Notes: generated by a model not told the origin, from the sequence alone. 64,000 bases of DNA from Piscinibacter sp. (GCA_019635485.1 JAHBZL010000006.1:1-64000), one strand, 5' to 3'. Numbered from the stretch's first letter, positions 7,267 to 21,700 are shown. Translations and numbers: made by a program.

Positions 7267-9700
7267 CTATTGCGGAATGGGCAGCATCATATTGACAAGC
7301 GCTCTGTCGAGGTGCCACTCTGGCCCATACTTCAGATGATTTCCGGTGGATCGAATTACGTTATCGAGAAATCCTAGGCCGCTGTTCGGCAGGATTCCGT
7401 ACTCGAGCCACTGCGGTATTGAGAAGCCCCCCGAATCCTCCCAAGTCTGCTGCGGATGATTCAGCATTACACCCATCGGATCCCCTACGTGAAAGCCATT
7501 TTTCGTGAATCCACCCTGGAGATCATTAATTGTGTGCCAACGGGTAAATTCCTTTAATTTCAGAAGATCATCCAGATGCCCCTGATTTACTTCGAATTCA
7601 TCAGGAAATCGAAAACCAACAACTTCTCGCTCATCATTATACACGCGGCGTTTGCTCAAATCTCTCATACCTAGCATGTATCTCTCGTACTCGATTGACG
7701 GGGCTATTTTCTCAGGATACACATCGACGCCGTGCTTACCAACTCTGAATGGAAACCCTGAAGTGACGCCACGGCCAATGTATCCGTGTGAGACTTGTCC
7801 TGTGCTGGCAATTTTCTCCATTCCATCCACCTCTAGCGCAATGAGTCCCGGGCTGTAGAGGCCCCAACTCCAGCGCCTCCCATCATGCATGAATGAATTC
7901 GCAGTCCGATCGCTGACCAGCACTTTATCAGCAATTGGAATTGATACTACCGTATCCCTTCCAAGTTCTGGATTTTCGCGCAGGAAGCTCATTTTAACAG
8001 CGCCTTGCCCCAAATATTGCTTGAACTCGCTTGTTTGCACTTCGTGAAGTGGGGAGTTATCAAGCTGCGGACCGGTAACGGCTTCCGGAACCTCCCACTC
8101 TTTCGACCATTTTTCGAATTTGTCTCGGGATATAATATTTCGCTCTCGGGCCGTGAGGTCGACCCAAGGCTTGCCGGGCTGGGCAGCTAGTTCTGGTCCG
8201 ATAGAATAGTCTTGTGGAAAATACCCCTTTGGTGTTTTGTCCCTATCCGAGACGAATGCCACTGCAGGCCCTTGGCCGCCGTGTAGGTAAATGGGGTCAC
8301 CGAAAATATTACCGTCAAGCGATCGATCAAACTCCGGAAGACGCAAGTACGGCCTCTCGGGCGCATACGGTGAGAGCGATTGCGCGCTGGGGGTCGAAGC
8401 GGATGGATCGACGATGACTGATGGCTCGTAGGGCACGGTTCGAATGGGCTTCTCCGGCGCCATAATTTGCCCCGCGACCGCGGGCCGCCCGCCGGTCGGG
8501 CCGCTGGTGTACTCCGGAGTTTCGACAAGTCTTGGGGTGCCCATCGTCGGGCCGCTTCCGCCAAGGATCGTCGGGCCATTTTGGCGTGGCTTATAGTCAA
8601 ATCGCGCTCCGGATCTGAGTGCTCGACGAATAAGTAGTGCTGTAGCTATATTTGCGACAAATTCACCGGCCCCTTCGCGCGTGACCCCTTTATCAATCGC
8701 TTCGGAAATCGATAGCCCGCTGCCAATCGCCGACCACGCGGCCTGCGTAATGGTATTAGTGCTGGCGAGAAAGGCTACGGCTTTTGTCGCGGCCCTGGAG
8801 GCTTCGTCCTGCCAGTCAGGGCCGTCATTTATCCTTCGATTGATAGCAATTTCTTGTGCGTAGTTGCTCTTGCGGCTGCCAGGGATGAAGGCGTCTCGCG
8901 CCATCAGAAACGGCTCAGCGATAGTTGCAGCGACAGATACCAGGAAGCCCTTTCGGTATTGATGTTCGCCATCAAGAACCTGCTCGACACTTAGACCCCA
9001 TTCGTCTGCACGCGCCTGTACCGCACGAAGGTCACGGTCGCGGAGGGCCGCCTGCTCATGCTGATACGTGAGCTCGTTGAGTGCTTCTTCGATCACCATC
9101 TCCGCATCAATGGCTTGCATTCCCATCACAAGCGGAGTAGCTCGTTGCACTTGAGAGTCTGCCGGCACGTCTAGCGTGATTCGAGCCCCCATCGTGTCGA
9201 GGGTTTGGCTCACAGTTCTGGCGGCTGGCGCAGGTTGCGGGCGATATTTTCGAACTGCCGCAGCTCTTGAGCGAAGGTTCGCCTCCGCTGCACTGACAGT
9301 TTTGATTGCGAAGCGCTTCTGAGGGCCCAGCCCCCCCACTTCGTTGATTTGCGCGTATGCGATTTCGTCAGCCTCCTCATCTGCGGTTAGCAGTTCCTCA
9401 GGTACTTCGCCGTAGTCGTAGTGATACTCGTTGAATCGAGCTCCTCCGTCCACGTAGTGCCAAACGCCATCGATCAGGGCCTTATTCGAACAAAGCTCGA
9501 GCGCGGCCGTTCGAATGCAGGTTGTCTTGAACTTCTCGGCGGTTTTGCGGATGGGGATGATGTCGAGATTCTCTTCTTCATTGCCAGCAATAACGACTTG
9601 ATATTCCTGTACTCCTTGGTGCTGCAATCGCAGCGCACGGTTTTCAGTTTCGATGGATTGGGCCTGAGCCAACGCCATTTGGTACTGTTTTTCCTGCGCT
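7267..9700 (-). other. Rhs C-terminal tip region, lower GC than the core, putative toxin
   Basis: From about 9700 down to the stop, base composition becomes visibly AT-richer and codon use changes compared with the GC-rich YD core. This is the usual sign of a tip exchanged by recombination. The tip contains a polar linker, a segment with hydrophobic helices (KGFLVSVAATIAEPFLMARD; ATKAVAFLASTNTITQAAWS), a Pro/Ser-rich stretch, and a final globular part with WHTINDLQGGFTKNGFHVGD and GNHLKYGPEWHLDR. I do not recognise a known toxin family. His and acidic residues near the end would suit a nuclease or hydrolase, but that is only a guess. Confidence 0.55.
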
Positions 9701-12700
9701 CGGCGCTGGTAGTGGTCCTGCGCGAGCCCGAGCCCCAGGCCCACGAGGGTGCCGGTGACGGCCTGGGTGGCGCTCAGCGCAAAACTGTTCCAGCTGTTGG
9801 CTGCCAGGGCCGATTCGCCCAGCGACAGCCCGACCTGTGAGCCGATCAAGCCTGCGGTGCCCAACGGCGACCCCAGGGCGCCGTTCACACCGGCACCCAG
9901 CCAGCCCAGCAGCGAGCCCGCGTTGCCGTTGCCCCCGTTGGCCGCCACGCTGGCGAAGCCCTGCACGGATGCGGTTCCCAAGCCCCAGGCCCCCTTGGCC
10001 AGGGACCCCTGGAGCGCCTCTTTGACGGCCTCGGTCCCGGCGACGCCGCTCAAGGCACCACCCAAAGCCCCCAAGCCGGCACCCACGCCCACCTGGCTCC
10101 AGTTGACGTCCAGGTCGCGGATTCCGCCGTTGGCCACTACCTGACCGGCCAGGGCGCCGCCGGCAGCGCCCACGGCCCCGCCCACCGCACCGGCCAGCAC
10201 ACTGCCCAGAGGCTGCAGCGCGGCGGCCGCCGCCCCGCCGGTGAAGGCCGTCACCACCACGGACACGGCCACCACCAGCGCCACCGACAGCAGTTGCTGC
10301 GTGCTCACGCACTGCGTCGGCGGCGGCGGCGGCAGGTGGATGCCCGAAGTACCGCTGCTGATGATGCTGGCCACGCTGTACGGCGCAAAGGTGCTCGCGT
10401 TGTAGTGCGAGCCCGCGACCACGTTGGGAATGCGGTAGTTCTTGCCCAGCTCTTCGCTCGGCAGCGCCTCGCCGGGCTGGAAGTTCAGGCTGTTGGCATC
10501 GGCGATCAGGTACCACAGGGACTGATCACCCCACACGGCGGCAGCGATGGACTGCAGCGTGTCGCCGCTGCGCACACTGTACGAACCCGGACTGCTGCCC
10601 GGGTAGGCCGCGCTGATGGGGGTGTAGGCGAAGTCGAACTGGGCCGACTCCAGCGTGCCGTTGCCCAGCATGCCCACTTGGTGGCCGTTGGCGAAGTAGT
10701 ACTCGCGCACGCCGCTGCTCGAGGTGCCCGCATCGTCGATCCGCTGGCTCTCCAGGACGATGCGGCCTTGGTTGTCGTAGGCAAAGTCGCTCTCCGTGAC
10801 TTTGTCATCCGCGCTGCCACTGTCGTTGAACACGGTGGCCTTCTTGCTGACCAGCTGGCCCAGCCCGTCGTAGTAGTTGACGGTGATGCCGGTCAGCGTC
10901 TGCTGCGCGCCGCTTTGCTCTGTGACGGACACCTCCTGGCGGCTGGCGCTGCTGCTGCTGTCGCTGTAGGCATAGTGGAACTCGTTGCGCAAGAGCGGGT
11001 TGCCGTCCTCGGACTCGCTGTGCGAGTACCAGTCCATGCTGCCGTCGACGTGGTAGTTATAGAACTGCTCAACGGTGTGGGTCTTCCCGTTGACGGTTTG
11101 CGAGGTCCTGCGCGAGTACAGCTCGCCCGCAGGCAGGTACACATTCTCGATCGTGGTCGCCGGCTCGGAAGTACCGGCGCCTCCCCAGTCGGTGTCCTTC
11201 AGGGCACTCAATCGCTGCGTCTGGACTTCTCCACGCACGCTGTTGTCGCGGTGATCGATGTTCACATAGGCGCTTTCGATGTCCGAGTGACCCAGCGCCG
11301 AGCCCACCTGCGTCGTCGTATAAGTGCCGGTCGGATTGCCTTGGATGTAGATCTCGTCGACGTCGTAGTCGCGCTCGACGATGTGGCGATGGATCAGACT
11401 CTCGTCGATGTCCGTCAGGTAGCCCAGGTCGTCATAGCCGTAGCGCTGCTCGCGCCAGCCATCCCAGGTGAAGACGGCGTAGTCGTGCCCGTCATGGTCG
11501 CCCGACTCCCACGCCACTTGCGCGGTCTGCTCGGCCTTGTCGAAGCTGAAGCTGGTGGCGCGGCGGCCCAGCCCGTCATAGGTGAGCACCGTCTCGCCGG
11601 TGCCGGCGGCCTGTTGCTCCACGCGCTCGTCCAGGTCGCGGGTCAGGCGGCCTTCGGCATCGTAGGCGTAGCGGTGACTGCTGTACTCCAGCGCGTTGTA
11701 CAGCGCATAGACCTTGTGGGTGTTACCCAGCTCGTCGTAGAAATAGTTCAGTCGCTCCAGCGCATTGCCGGTGTTCTGGTCGTCCGCCCACACCCGGTCG
11801 GTGCGGCCGCGCGCGTCGTAGGTGGTATAGGTGGTTTTAGTGATCGTGGGCAGGTAGTTGGTCGGCGCGCCGCGCCAGCCGCTGCGCAGCAGCGTCTCCT
11901 TGGCCAGTTCGCCCTTGACCGTGTAGCCGTAGCTGGAGATGTCGTCGAAGCCGAAGGCATCGGCCTGGCCCACCGTGCCACTGCTGAAGCTGGAGTCGAT
12001 CTGGCGCAGCAGCCCGTTGTCGTGGTACTGGTACTGGCGCAGCGACGTGCTCTGACCCAGCTCGGTCTGCGCGCTGAGCTGGCCGAAGTCGTTGTAGCTG
12101 TGCACCAGCGTCACATCGCCGCTGTCGTGGCTGGTCAACAGCCGCCCGACCGTATAGTCATCCACCGGCACATGGTTCTCGTCGAGCAGGCTGTAGCTCC
12201 AGCTCTTGGTGTAGCCGTCGGTGCTCTCCGAGGTCTTGTTGCCCAGCGCGTCGTATTCGCTGACGGTCAACCAGAACGCGTTGCCGGGCTTGCTGGTCTT
12301 GTGCACCAGTCCGCGCCCGTCGTACTGGGTATAGCTCCAGACCACGTAGCTGCCGTCGTCCTTCAGGTTGTCGGCGCTCGCATAGCGGCGGTTGGCCTGG
12401 TCGTACTGGTAGTACTGCAGCCAGCGCACCACTGGCGTCTGGGCCGAGCCGCTGATATAGGGCCGGCCTTCGCCATCGCGCAGTACGCCGTGGCTGAGGA
12501 CATTGCCGTTGTCGTCATAGGCGTCGACGAACACCGTGCCAAGGTTGTTCTTGGTAGCCACGCGCCGGCCGTGCGCATCATAGAGGTAGTACGTGTTGAT
12601 GCCGGTGGCATCGGTCTCCTGGCTCAGCTGGGCGCCGCTGCCTTCGTACTGGCGGTGGCGCTCGCGCTGGAGGACCGCCTGCGACGTGCCGGCATTCTCG

Positions 12701-15700
12701 GCCCAGTCGAGTTCGGCCACTTCGCGTCCGAGCCGGTCGTAGCGCAGCTCGTGCGTCATCAGCACGTCGTAGTCTTCCTCGAGTCCTCCGTCCTTCGTGT
12801 GGTAGGCCCGGACCTTCGGCGCCGCTTCCTTGATGAGCTGGTTGTCGTGGTTGTACAGGTAGTTCGTCACCGCCCTTTGCGCGGTGTCCACGGTGCCGTC
12901 GGCGTTGGCCACGAAGCCACCCGTGCTGTTGGACAGCACGTTGCCCCAGCGGTCGAAGCTTTGCTCCACGAAGGGAGTCACCGCCTGCTCGAGCATCGTG
13001 TCCTGGGTCGTCGCGAACGAAGCGCTGAACGAGGGCAGGCGCTGGATCACCGCACGGCCCAGCAGGTCGTAGCCGGTCTCGGTGACGCGGGCCACCGTGC
13101 CGTCGCTGCTGGAGTCGTTGCCGCGCTGTTCCTGGCGCGTCAGCAGCCCGGCCAGGTCGTAGTAGTAGCGCGTCAGGCCGTCGGCGGCGGTCTTGGTCAG
13201 CCGGTGGCCCGCGTCGTCATAGGTGTAGCTGGCCGCCTTGGCGCTGAGCAGGCCCTCCAGCGCCGCGCCCAGCGGCGCGGAGCCGGCTTCACCCCAGACG
13301 CGCTGCTCTTCGGCGACTTCGCCGAACGCGTTGTACACCACGCGCTGGCCGCTTTGCCACTCATCCCCTTCGGACACAAACACATCGGTGGCTGCGAGCT
13401 GGCGCCCCAGCGCGTCATAGGCGAAGCGCCGCTCGATCGTGTGCTCGGTCGTGCCCAGCTGGCCCTTGCCACCGTACGCACCCGGGTTGTCCAGATCCAC
13501 ATCGATGTGCAGCGTCTGGCGGATGACGCGCCCGGCATAGTCGAGCTGGAAGTGCGTCACGTTGCCGTTGGCGTCGGTGTTGCTGACGAGGTTGCCAGCG
13601 TGGTCGAAGGCTTGCGAGGTGGTGATCACGCCACCAGCGCCTTGGCCCCCCGGATCGCGCTGGCTGCTGCGCACGTTGCCGAAGGCATCCGTGGTCAGCG
13701 TGGTCACCGGACTGACCAGCACCTGGTTGCCGGCCGCGAACGCATCGACAGCGCCGGCCTTGGCCACAAGCCGCGCCGGTTCGGTCACCCTGATCAACCG
13801 GCCCAGCGCGTCATAGTCCATCGCCGTCACATGACCGGCCGCGTCGGTGCTGGCACGCACGTTGCCCAGTGCGTCGTATTCCTGATGCTGTGTGGTCAGG
13901 TAGCCGTTGCGCCCGGTGCTCTCCAGCTCGCCCGAGGCCTTGGCATAGGTGAGGTTGTAGCGCCGGACATCGCTTTGACGGTTCAGCGTGTCGTAGACGA
14001 TGCCGGTGATGCGATCTTCGTCGCTGTCGACGGGCACGCCCGGCGCCGTCAGCGCGTCGCTGCCCAGCGCACCTGCGACCGCATACTCGATCTTCTGCGT
14101 CAGGTTGCCCAGCACATCGTAGGCGTAGGCCGTGTGGTAGCCCAGCGCATCGATGCTGCGGACCTCACGCCCCATCACGTCGTGGTAGTGCCAGGTGTCG
14201 CGCCACTGGCTGTCGTCCAGCTGGATGCGCTCGCGGTGCACTTCGCCAAAGGCGTTGTACTCGAACTGCGTGATCGCCTGCGCGCTGACGGCGCTGACGC
14301 TGTCGCTGTTGAGTACAGGCTGGGTGGAGCCGTAGTAGTAGCTCGCGACTTGCGGCTGACGCACCTCGGTCTTGCGTCCGAGGTTGTCGTAGCTCATCGT
14401 GATCGTACGCGCGCGGGCGTCGCCCTCGAGCTGCGCCGCCACTTCCTCGGCACGCCAGCTCACGCCGTCGGCCGGCGCGCCGCCGAGGGTCACGCCGTAC
14501 CGGCTGAGCGTCTTCTGCTCGCCGAAGCTGTTGTAGGCGAAGGCACTGACGTGGTTCAGCGCATCGACCTGGTGCAGCAGCTGGCCCAGCGCGTCGTAGG
14601 TGCTGTATTCGTACTGGTAGCTGTCCACGCCCGTGCGGGTACGGGTGCGCACGGTATTGCCCAGCGCGTCGTAGGTCAGCTGCGTTTCTCGGCGGAAGCG
14701 GCCAACCGCGTCGCTGCCTTCAACCTGGCCGGTCTGCGCGTCGTACCAGCCCGGTTGGCTGGTCTTGGTCAGCCGCCCCTGCCGGTCGTATTCGAAGTCG
14801 GTCGTGCGCGCATCGGCCGTGTTGGCCGCTTCGATGCGCTGCTTAAGATCCCCCAGCGCATCGTAGACGAAGTGCGTCTCCAGCGTCCGATCCGTCGCCG
14901 GCGGCTGCGTTTCGCCAGCGAGCTGGAAGCGCAGTGGCGGTGTGCTCTCCTTGACCTTGCGACCCAGCTGGTCGTACGCGTACGTCCACGTGTTGCCTTT
15001 CTTGTCCACGCGGCTGCGCAGGTTGCCCAGCGCGTCATAGGCCAGGCTCTCGCTGAAGCCGGCCGCATCGGTCAGCCCAATGCGACGCCCGCCCGCGTCG
15101 TAGTCGTACGTCTCGCCGCGCGTGCTGCCGTCACCAACCGCGTGGCTGCCACGCAGCGTCTGCAGTTTCGCCTCGCTGCGATCACCGGCCGCCAGCGTCA
15201 CCTTGAAGTCGAACTGGCGCGATTCGGTAACCCGGTCCAGTGCATCGTAGAGCGTCTCGCCGAAGGCGTCGTCAGCCCCCACCGTGAAGCGCTGGCGCCC
15301 GCCGGCGTCGTAGTACATCGCGGTCTTGCGGTCCTGCGCGCTGGCCACCACCGCCGCATTGATCGCCGCATCGTCGAAGGCCCCGAGCTGCACCAGCTCC
15401 GCAAAGGCCGTGTGCTGACTCACCCGGCTCAGCGCGTCATAGTCGGTCTTCTCGAGCACGTAGCTGCCCGTCCCGGCCTGAACCAGCCGCGCGCTGTACA
15501 CCATGCGCCCCAGCGCGTCATAGGCCAGCCGCTGCACCCGGTTGGCCGGGTTCGCACCATCCAGCGCGGCGGCAATGTGCACCTCGTCATAGACACTCAG
15601 CGCCGGCCGCTGCGCATACTCGATGCGGCCGGTGACCTGCCCGAAGCTGTCGTAGGTCTGCTCGCTGACCGTGCCCAGTGCATCCACCATGAAGCGCAGC

Positions 15701-18700
15701 CGACCGTCCAGGTCGTACGCCATGCGGGTGCGCCGCACGCCGGCCAACGTGCCCTCGTCGGCATCGTCGTAGCCCAGGGCCTGGAGCTTGCTGCCTAGCT
15801 CCTGCTCGCTGATGCCTGGCGATGCACTGGTGTCGTTGGCATCGATCCAGTCCGTCTTCACCCACTGGTCGTAGCGTCGGGTCTCGACGACGTTGCCGCT
15901 CGGGTCGTACCGGTTCTCGCTGACGATCCACTGATCGCCCTGGTCCGCCTGCAGCGTAAAGCGCACCTTGTCGCCCGCGTCGTAAACGAACACGCTCTTG
16001 CGGTCCTGGGCACTGGCGAGCACCGCCGCATCGATCGTCTCCGCATCGATGCTGCTCAGCTTGACCGCGCTCGCACGCGCAATCTGGCTGCGCACCCGGC
16101 CCAGGCAGTCGTATTCGATCTGGCTGACCTGGTACTGCAGCTGGCCGTCCGCCGCATCCAGCGACACCGAGCGCACACCGTAGGTCATGCGCCCGGCCGC
16201 GTCGTACACGCTGGCACTGACCGCATCCCGCGCCGCATCGACCACGAGCGCCGCGTCAATCTTACTGCCGTCGAAGCTGACAAGCTTGAGCGCCGTGGCA
16301 AAGTCCGTCTTCTTGACGGCCTGGTTCAGCGCGTCGTACTCCGTCTTGCTCACACCGTAGCGCAGTTTGCCGTCGGCTGCGTCCACGTTCAGCCCCAGCG
16401 CCGCGTACACCTGCCGCCCCGCCGCATCGTACGCATACCCCGCCACTCGGTCCCGCTGCGCATCCGCGAAGCCCGGCGCCTGCACCGCCGCGCCCACCGT
16501 GTCCGCATCGACCGCCCCGGCCAGCACCGCCGCCTTCGCGTAGCTGCGCTCGCCGATCACCTGGTCCAGCGCATCCAGCTGCCGCTCACTGATGCGGTAC
16601 TCCCCCGCCGCCGTCAGCTTGTCCACGCTGTACACCACGCGACCCGCCGCGTCGTACACGCTCACGCTGCGCCGGTCCTGCGCGCTTTGCGCCGCCTGCG
16701 CCGCCTGCGCCACGCTCGCCTCGTCGAACAACACCCCCAGCGTCGTCAGCGCCTGCGCATACCCGCGCACCTCCACCGCCCGGCCCAGCCCGTCGTAGCG
16801 CGTCTCGCTGGCCAGGTACCCACCACCTTGCTTGTGCAGCGTGAAGCGCAGCTGCCCGCCAGCATCGTAGGCGTAGTGCGTGACCTGGTCCACCGCCGTC
16901 ACATCGTCCAGCGCGGCCGCCACCTGCGCCTCGCTGTAGCCACTCAGCGTCGGGCGCCGGGCATGGCTCACCGTGCGCACCACCTGCCCCAGCGCGTCGT
17001 ACACACGCTGCGTCACCGCCCCGGTTGCATCCACCGTGAAGCGCAGCTGGTTGTCCGCATCGTAGGCGTAGTGCTCCCGCTGCACCTGCGCCAGCGTCGC
17101 CGGGTAGCTGTCGTTGTAGCCCAGCGCACGCAGCAGCGCCTGCGCCTCCGCCTCGCTCAGCCCCGGGCTGCCCGTCGTGTCCAGCGCGGCCACCGCCGCG
17201 CTCGTCACCGCCTTGTCGTACCGGCGCAGCTCCACCACGTTGCCCGCCGCGTCGTAGCGGCTCTCGCCAACCGCCAGGCTCACCCCATCGTTGGCGCTCA
17301 CCACGTAGCGCTGTCGCCCCGCCGCGTCATAGACCGTGTAGGTCTTCCGGTCGGCTCCAGCATCCGCAAGGCCCGCCGCCGCAACGGCCGCATCCAGCGT
17401 CGCCTTGTCCAGACCGTCCAGCGCCTGCGTCAGCTCACGCGCGTACTCGGTGCGCACCACTTCGCGCCCCAGCGCGTCGTACCCGTGCTGCACCACAATG
17501 CTGCGGTCGGGCTGGCCGGCACCGTTGCTCGACAGCACCTGCACGCTGTACGCGAGCCGATCGCCCGCGTCGTACACCAACGCGCTGATGCGGTTGTTCG
17601 GATCCGACTCGACCGCGGCCAGCGCCGCCTCAAGGCTCGCCTCGCTGTCGTCAGCCAGCGCCACGGCCGTGGCGTACTCGGTCGTCTTGACCAGCCGGCC
17701 CAGCTCGTCGTACCCGTTGCGGCGGATCAGGTTCTGCCCGCTGGCTCCGGGCTGCAGCACCCTCACCTGGTACTTCACCCGCCCCAGCGCGTCGTACACC
17801 GTGCGCTGCACCTGGTTGCCTGCCTGGCCACGCAGGCCGCCCACCGCCGCGTCCAGCGACGCCTCGCTGAGCTGCCCGCCCGGATCGACCTCGCCCGCGA
17901 AGCGCTCCACGCTGGTGATGTTGCCACCCGCGTCGTACCGGCTCTCCGTCACATGGCCCAGCGCGTCCAGGCTGTAGCGCAGCCGGTTGTTGGCGTCGTA
18001 CACGTACCGCGTGCGCTGCACCTGGCTCAGCGTCGCACTGTCGCCGTCGTCGTAGCCCAGCGCACCGAGCTGCGCGATCAGCTCCTGCAACTGCAGACCC
18101 TGCACCCCCGCGTGGGCGTCGATCCAGCTCTGCGCAATGAACTGGTCGTAGCCCCGCACCTCCACGGCGTTGCCGTTGTCGTCGTAGCGCGTCTCGCTCA
18201 GGCGCCAGTCATCCCCATTGACGGCCGTGAGGGCGAAGCGCACCCGCCCGTCCTGGTCGTAGACGATGCGGCTGCGGGCATCGCCATCATCCTCTGCGGG
18301 TACCTTGAAGGCGCTGGCCACATCACCCACGCCGCTGCTCAGGTGCACCGCGTCGCCGAAGCCTTGGACCACGTTCGGGTCCAGGCGGCTGAGGTACGTG
18401 CGGCTGAAGACCACCCGGCCGTCATCGTCGTAGTGGCTTTCGCGGACCTCGCCCAGTTCGTCGATGACGTGGGTCTGCTGGCCCGCCGCGTCGTACACGT
18501 ACCAGGTGCTGTGCCCGTTGGCATCAATGCGCCGGCTCACCCGACCGGCCGCGTCGTAGCGGTACTGCGTCGTGATGTCGCGGCTGCCCGGTACCCCGGC
18601 GCCGAACTCCGCACTCGGCGCCACCGTCTCCTTCACGCGCCGGTTCGCCCCGTCGAACTCCACCAGGCTCACGCTCAGCTTCTGCGTGCCCGCACCTTGC

Positions 18701-21700
18701 TCCACCCGCACCACGTTGCCCTGCAGGTCGTAGCCGTAGCGGGTGTACAGCTTCAGCCCCCCGCTCACATCGTCCTGCGTGAGCTGCTGCAGCCAGCCAT
18801 GCGCCTCGTACGCATAGCTGCTCACCCGCTGGACACCCGTGCCCAGCGCCTCGGTGACCTTGACCTGCTGGTCCAGCGCGTTGAACTCGTACTGCGTCAC
18901 CAGGTTCAGCCCCTCAGGGTCGACCCGGCGCTGGAACACGCGGTTGACACTGTCGTAGGCGAACTCCACCACCGTGCCGCGCGCATCGATGGTCTGGAAC
19001 ACCCGCCCGCTCTTGTCGTACACCGTCTGGCTCAGACCCTGCAACGGATCGGTCACCTTGGTCAGCGCACCGTTCTTGTCGTACTCGTAGCGCGTGGTGT
19101 TGCCGCGCCCGTCGGTGAGACCGAGCACCTGCCCGTGACGGTTGTACTCGGTGCTGACGCTCACGCCCTGGGGCGTGCTCATCGTCATCCGGCGCGCCGC
19201 ATCGTCGTACTCGTACGTGGTCGCGTTGCCCAGCCCGTCCACGTCCCTGAACACGCGCCCGAACGCGTCGTACTCGGTGCGCCGCTCGCGGTTCAACGGG
19301 TCGGTCACCACGACGGTGCGACCGCTGTCGTCGTACTCGGTGCGGGTCTGCTTGCCCGCCCCGTCGAACGAGCGCGTCACACGCCCGAACGCGTCGTACT
19401 CCATGCGGCTGCGCAGGTTCACGCCGCTGACGTCGCTGGTGCTGGCCACCAGCTGGCCGCGCAGGTCGTAGTCGAACTGGTCGGTGGCCAGCTTGCCGGT
19501 GCCCAGCGCACGGGTCTGCCCCACCAGCTGCCCGTACTGGTCGTACACGTAGGTCTGCGCCACGACGTTGGCCGGGTCGGTGATGCTCAGCACCTGGCCA
19601 CGCTTGTCGTAGTCGTACCGGCTCACCTGGTCGGCCGCAGTGGCACCGGGCAGCTTGCCCTCAATGCCCAGGCTCGCATCGGCCAGCAGCGCGTCGTAGC
19701 TGGCCTGCTCCATCTGCGTGGCATAGCGCCGCGTGGCCTGCACCTGCCCGAACGCGCTGTACTCGGTCTGGCTGACCTGACGCTGCGCGTCCACGGTGTG
19801 GGTCAGCCGGTTCTCGCGGTCGTAGTAGTACAGCGTCGCGTGGCCGTTGGCGTCCACCGTGCGGTTCAGCCGGCCCAGGCTGTCGTACTGGTAGCGCGTG
19901 CCGTACTGCTCGATCGCCTCGTCCAGGCTCAGCGACTGCTGCGCCATCGCCTCGTCACCTCGGCCATCAACGCGCCCGGTGACTTCACCGAAGGCGTTGT
20001 AGCGGATGCGGCTGGCACGCTCGTCCACCCCGCTGCCTTCAGCACGCACTTCGCGCACCATGCGCCCAGCGTCGTCGTACAGGTTGTGCGTGACCGTGGC
20101 CCCGGCCGTGCCGTCCAGCGTCGTGGTCTTGCTCAGCCGCCCCAGCAGGTCGTACTCGAGGGTCGTGGTCTGCTGCGCCCCGGCTCGCCCCTTCAGCGTG
20201 GCCAGCGTGTCCCCAGCCACCACCGTCACCGCCTCCAGGTACCTGCGGCTTTGCTGCTTGTTGCCCGCCGCGTCGTACACCGTCTCGCTCAGGAAGCCGC
20301 GCTCGTCAACCACGCCCACCACGCGGCCCTGGCCGTCGTAGTACAGATGGCTGCTCAGCCCGCTGGTGTCGTCCGGCCGCCATGCCGCAATGTCGTCGCT
20401 GGCCGCAACCACGCCGCCCGTGACCACCGGCGCCTTCACCTGCACCGCCACCATGCGCTCGATGCTCTGCCCGCCCGCATCGGTGGCGCGCAGCACCAGG
20501 GTGTAAAAACCCGCCGCCGTGCCCGCACCGGCCGTCAGCACCCGCGTGGCCGCATCGAAGCTGAAGCCCGCGGGCAGTCCGCCCACCACGCTGTAGCTCG
20601 GGCTCGTGCCACTGGCCGCTGCCACCGTCACGCTGCTGGCCACCCCCGCACTCACCACCACCGGCGCCGGCGACCAGCTCATCGCCGGCCCCTGCACGTT
20701 CATCTCGAAGCGCAGCCGCACGCTGCTGCCCCCGCCGCTGACCTGCACCTCCACCGCCTCGCGACCCGTCACGCCAGGCGTCCCGCCCAGCGTGCCGTCC
20801 GACCCCACCGTCAGCCAGCTCGGCCCGCTGAGCTTCGTGTACGTCAGCACCTGCCCCGCAGGCGCTTGCACCGGCGGCAGCACCGCCACGATGGGCGAAC
20901 CCGTGGCCACCGTCACCGGCCCCATCGGCGCCCACTGCTTGTCCCCCCCAGGCGCAGCAATCGTGACGCTGAAGCTGCGGTCCGTGTACCGCCCTTGCCC
21001 GTCCGTCACCCGCGCCGTCAACATGTACACCCCCGGCTGCGTCGGCAGGCTGTACACCCCTCGCGTCATAGGATCAAAGACCATGCCCTGCGGCAAGGGC
21101 CCGAGGATGGAATACGTCAGATCAAAGCTCAGACCGATCTCATCGTTCGCCGCCGGCAGCTCGAAGCCAGTGAAGACCGCCCCCTGCTGCGCGGCAATGT
21201 CGCCAATCTCGCCCCAGCTCGGGCCGCTTTCGGTCACCACGACGTCGAAGCTCACATCGGTGAACCGCCCGCGCTGGTCGCTCGCGCGCAGACTCACCGT
21301 GGCCGTCTTCGCACCCTGCGGCGGCACGCCGCTGAGCGTCAGCGCCTGCACATCGAAGCTCAGCCAGTCCGGCAGCTGCAGCACACTGAACTTCAGCACA
21401 TCGGCGTCGCCATCCACCGCCCCCAGGCGGTGTTCGAACGGCCGGCCGGCCACCGCCGTCTGCGCCTGGGCCCCCAGCCAGATCGGCGCACTCTGGTCAC
21501 CCGCCAGCTTGCCGCGCTCGCTGTAGCGCACCGTCTTGACCAGCCGCCCCGCCGCGTCGTACACGTTCTCGCTCAGGTAGCCCTGCGCATCCACGCTGCC
21601 CACCTGGCGACCGTCCCGGTCGTACAGCACACGGCTGATGCGCTCGCCCGTGCGCATGGCCGTCACCTGCGACAGCCCGTCATACACCGTCGTGCTCTCC

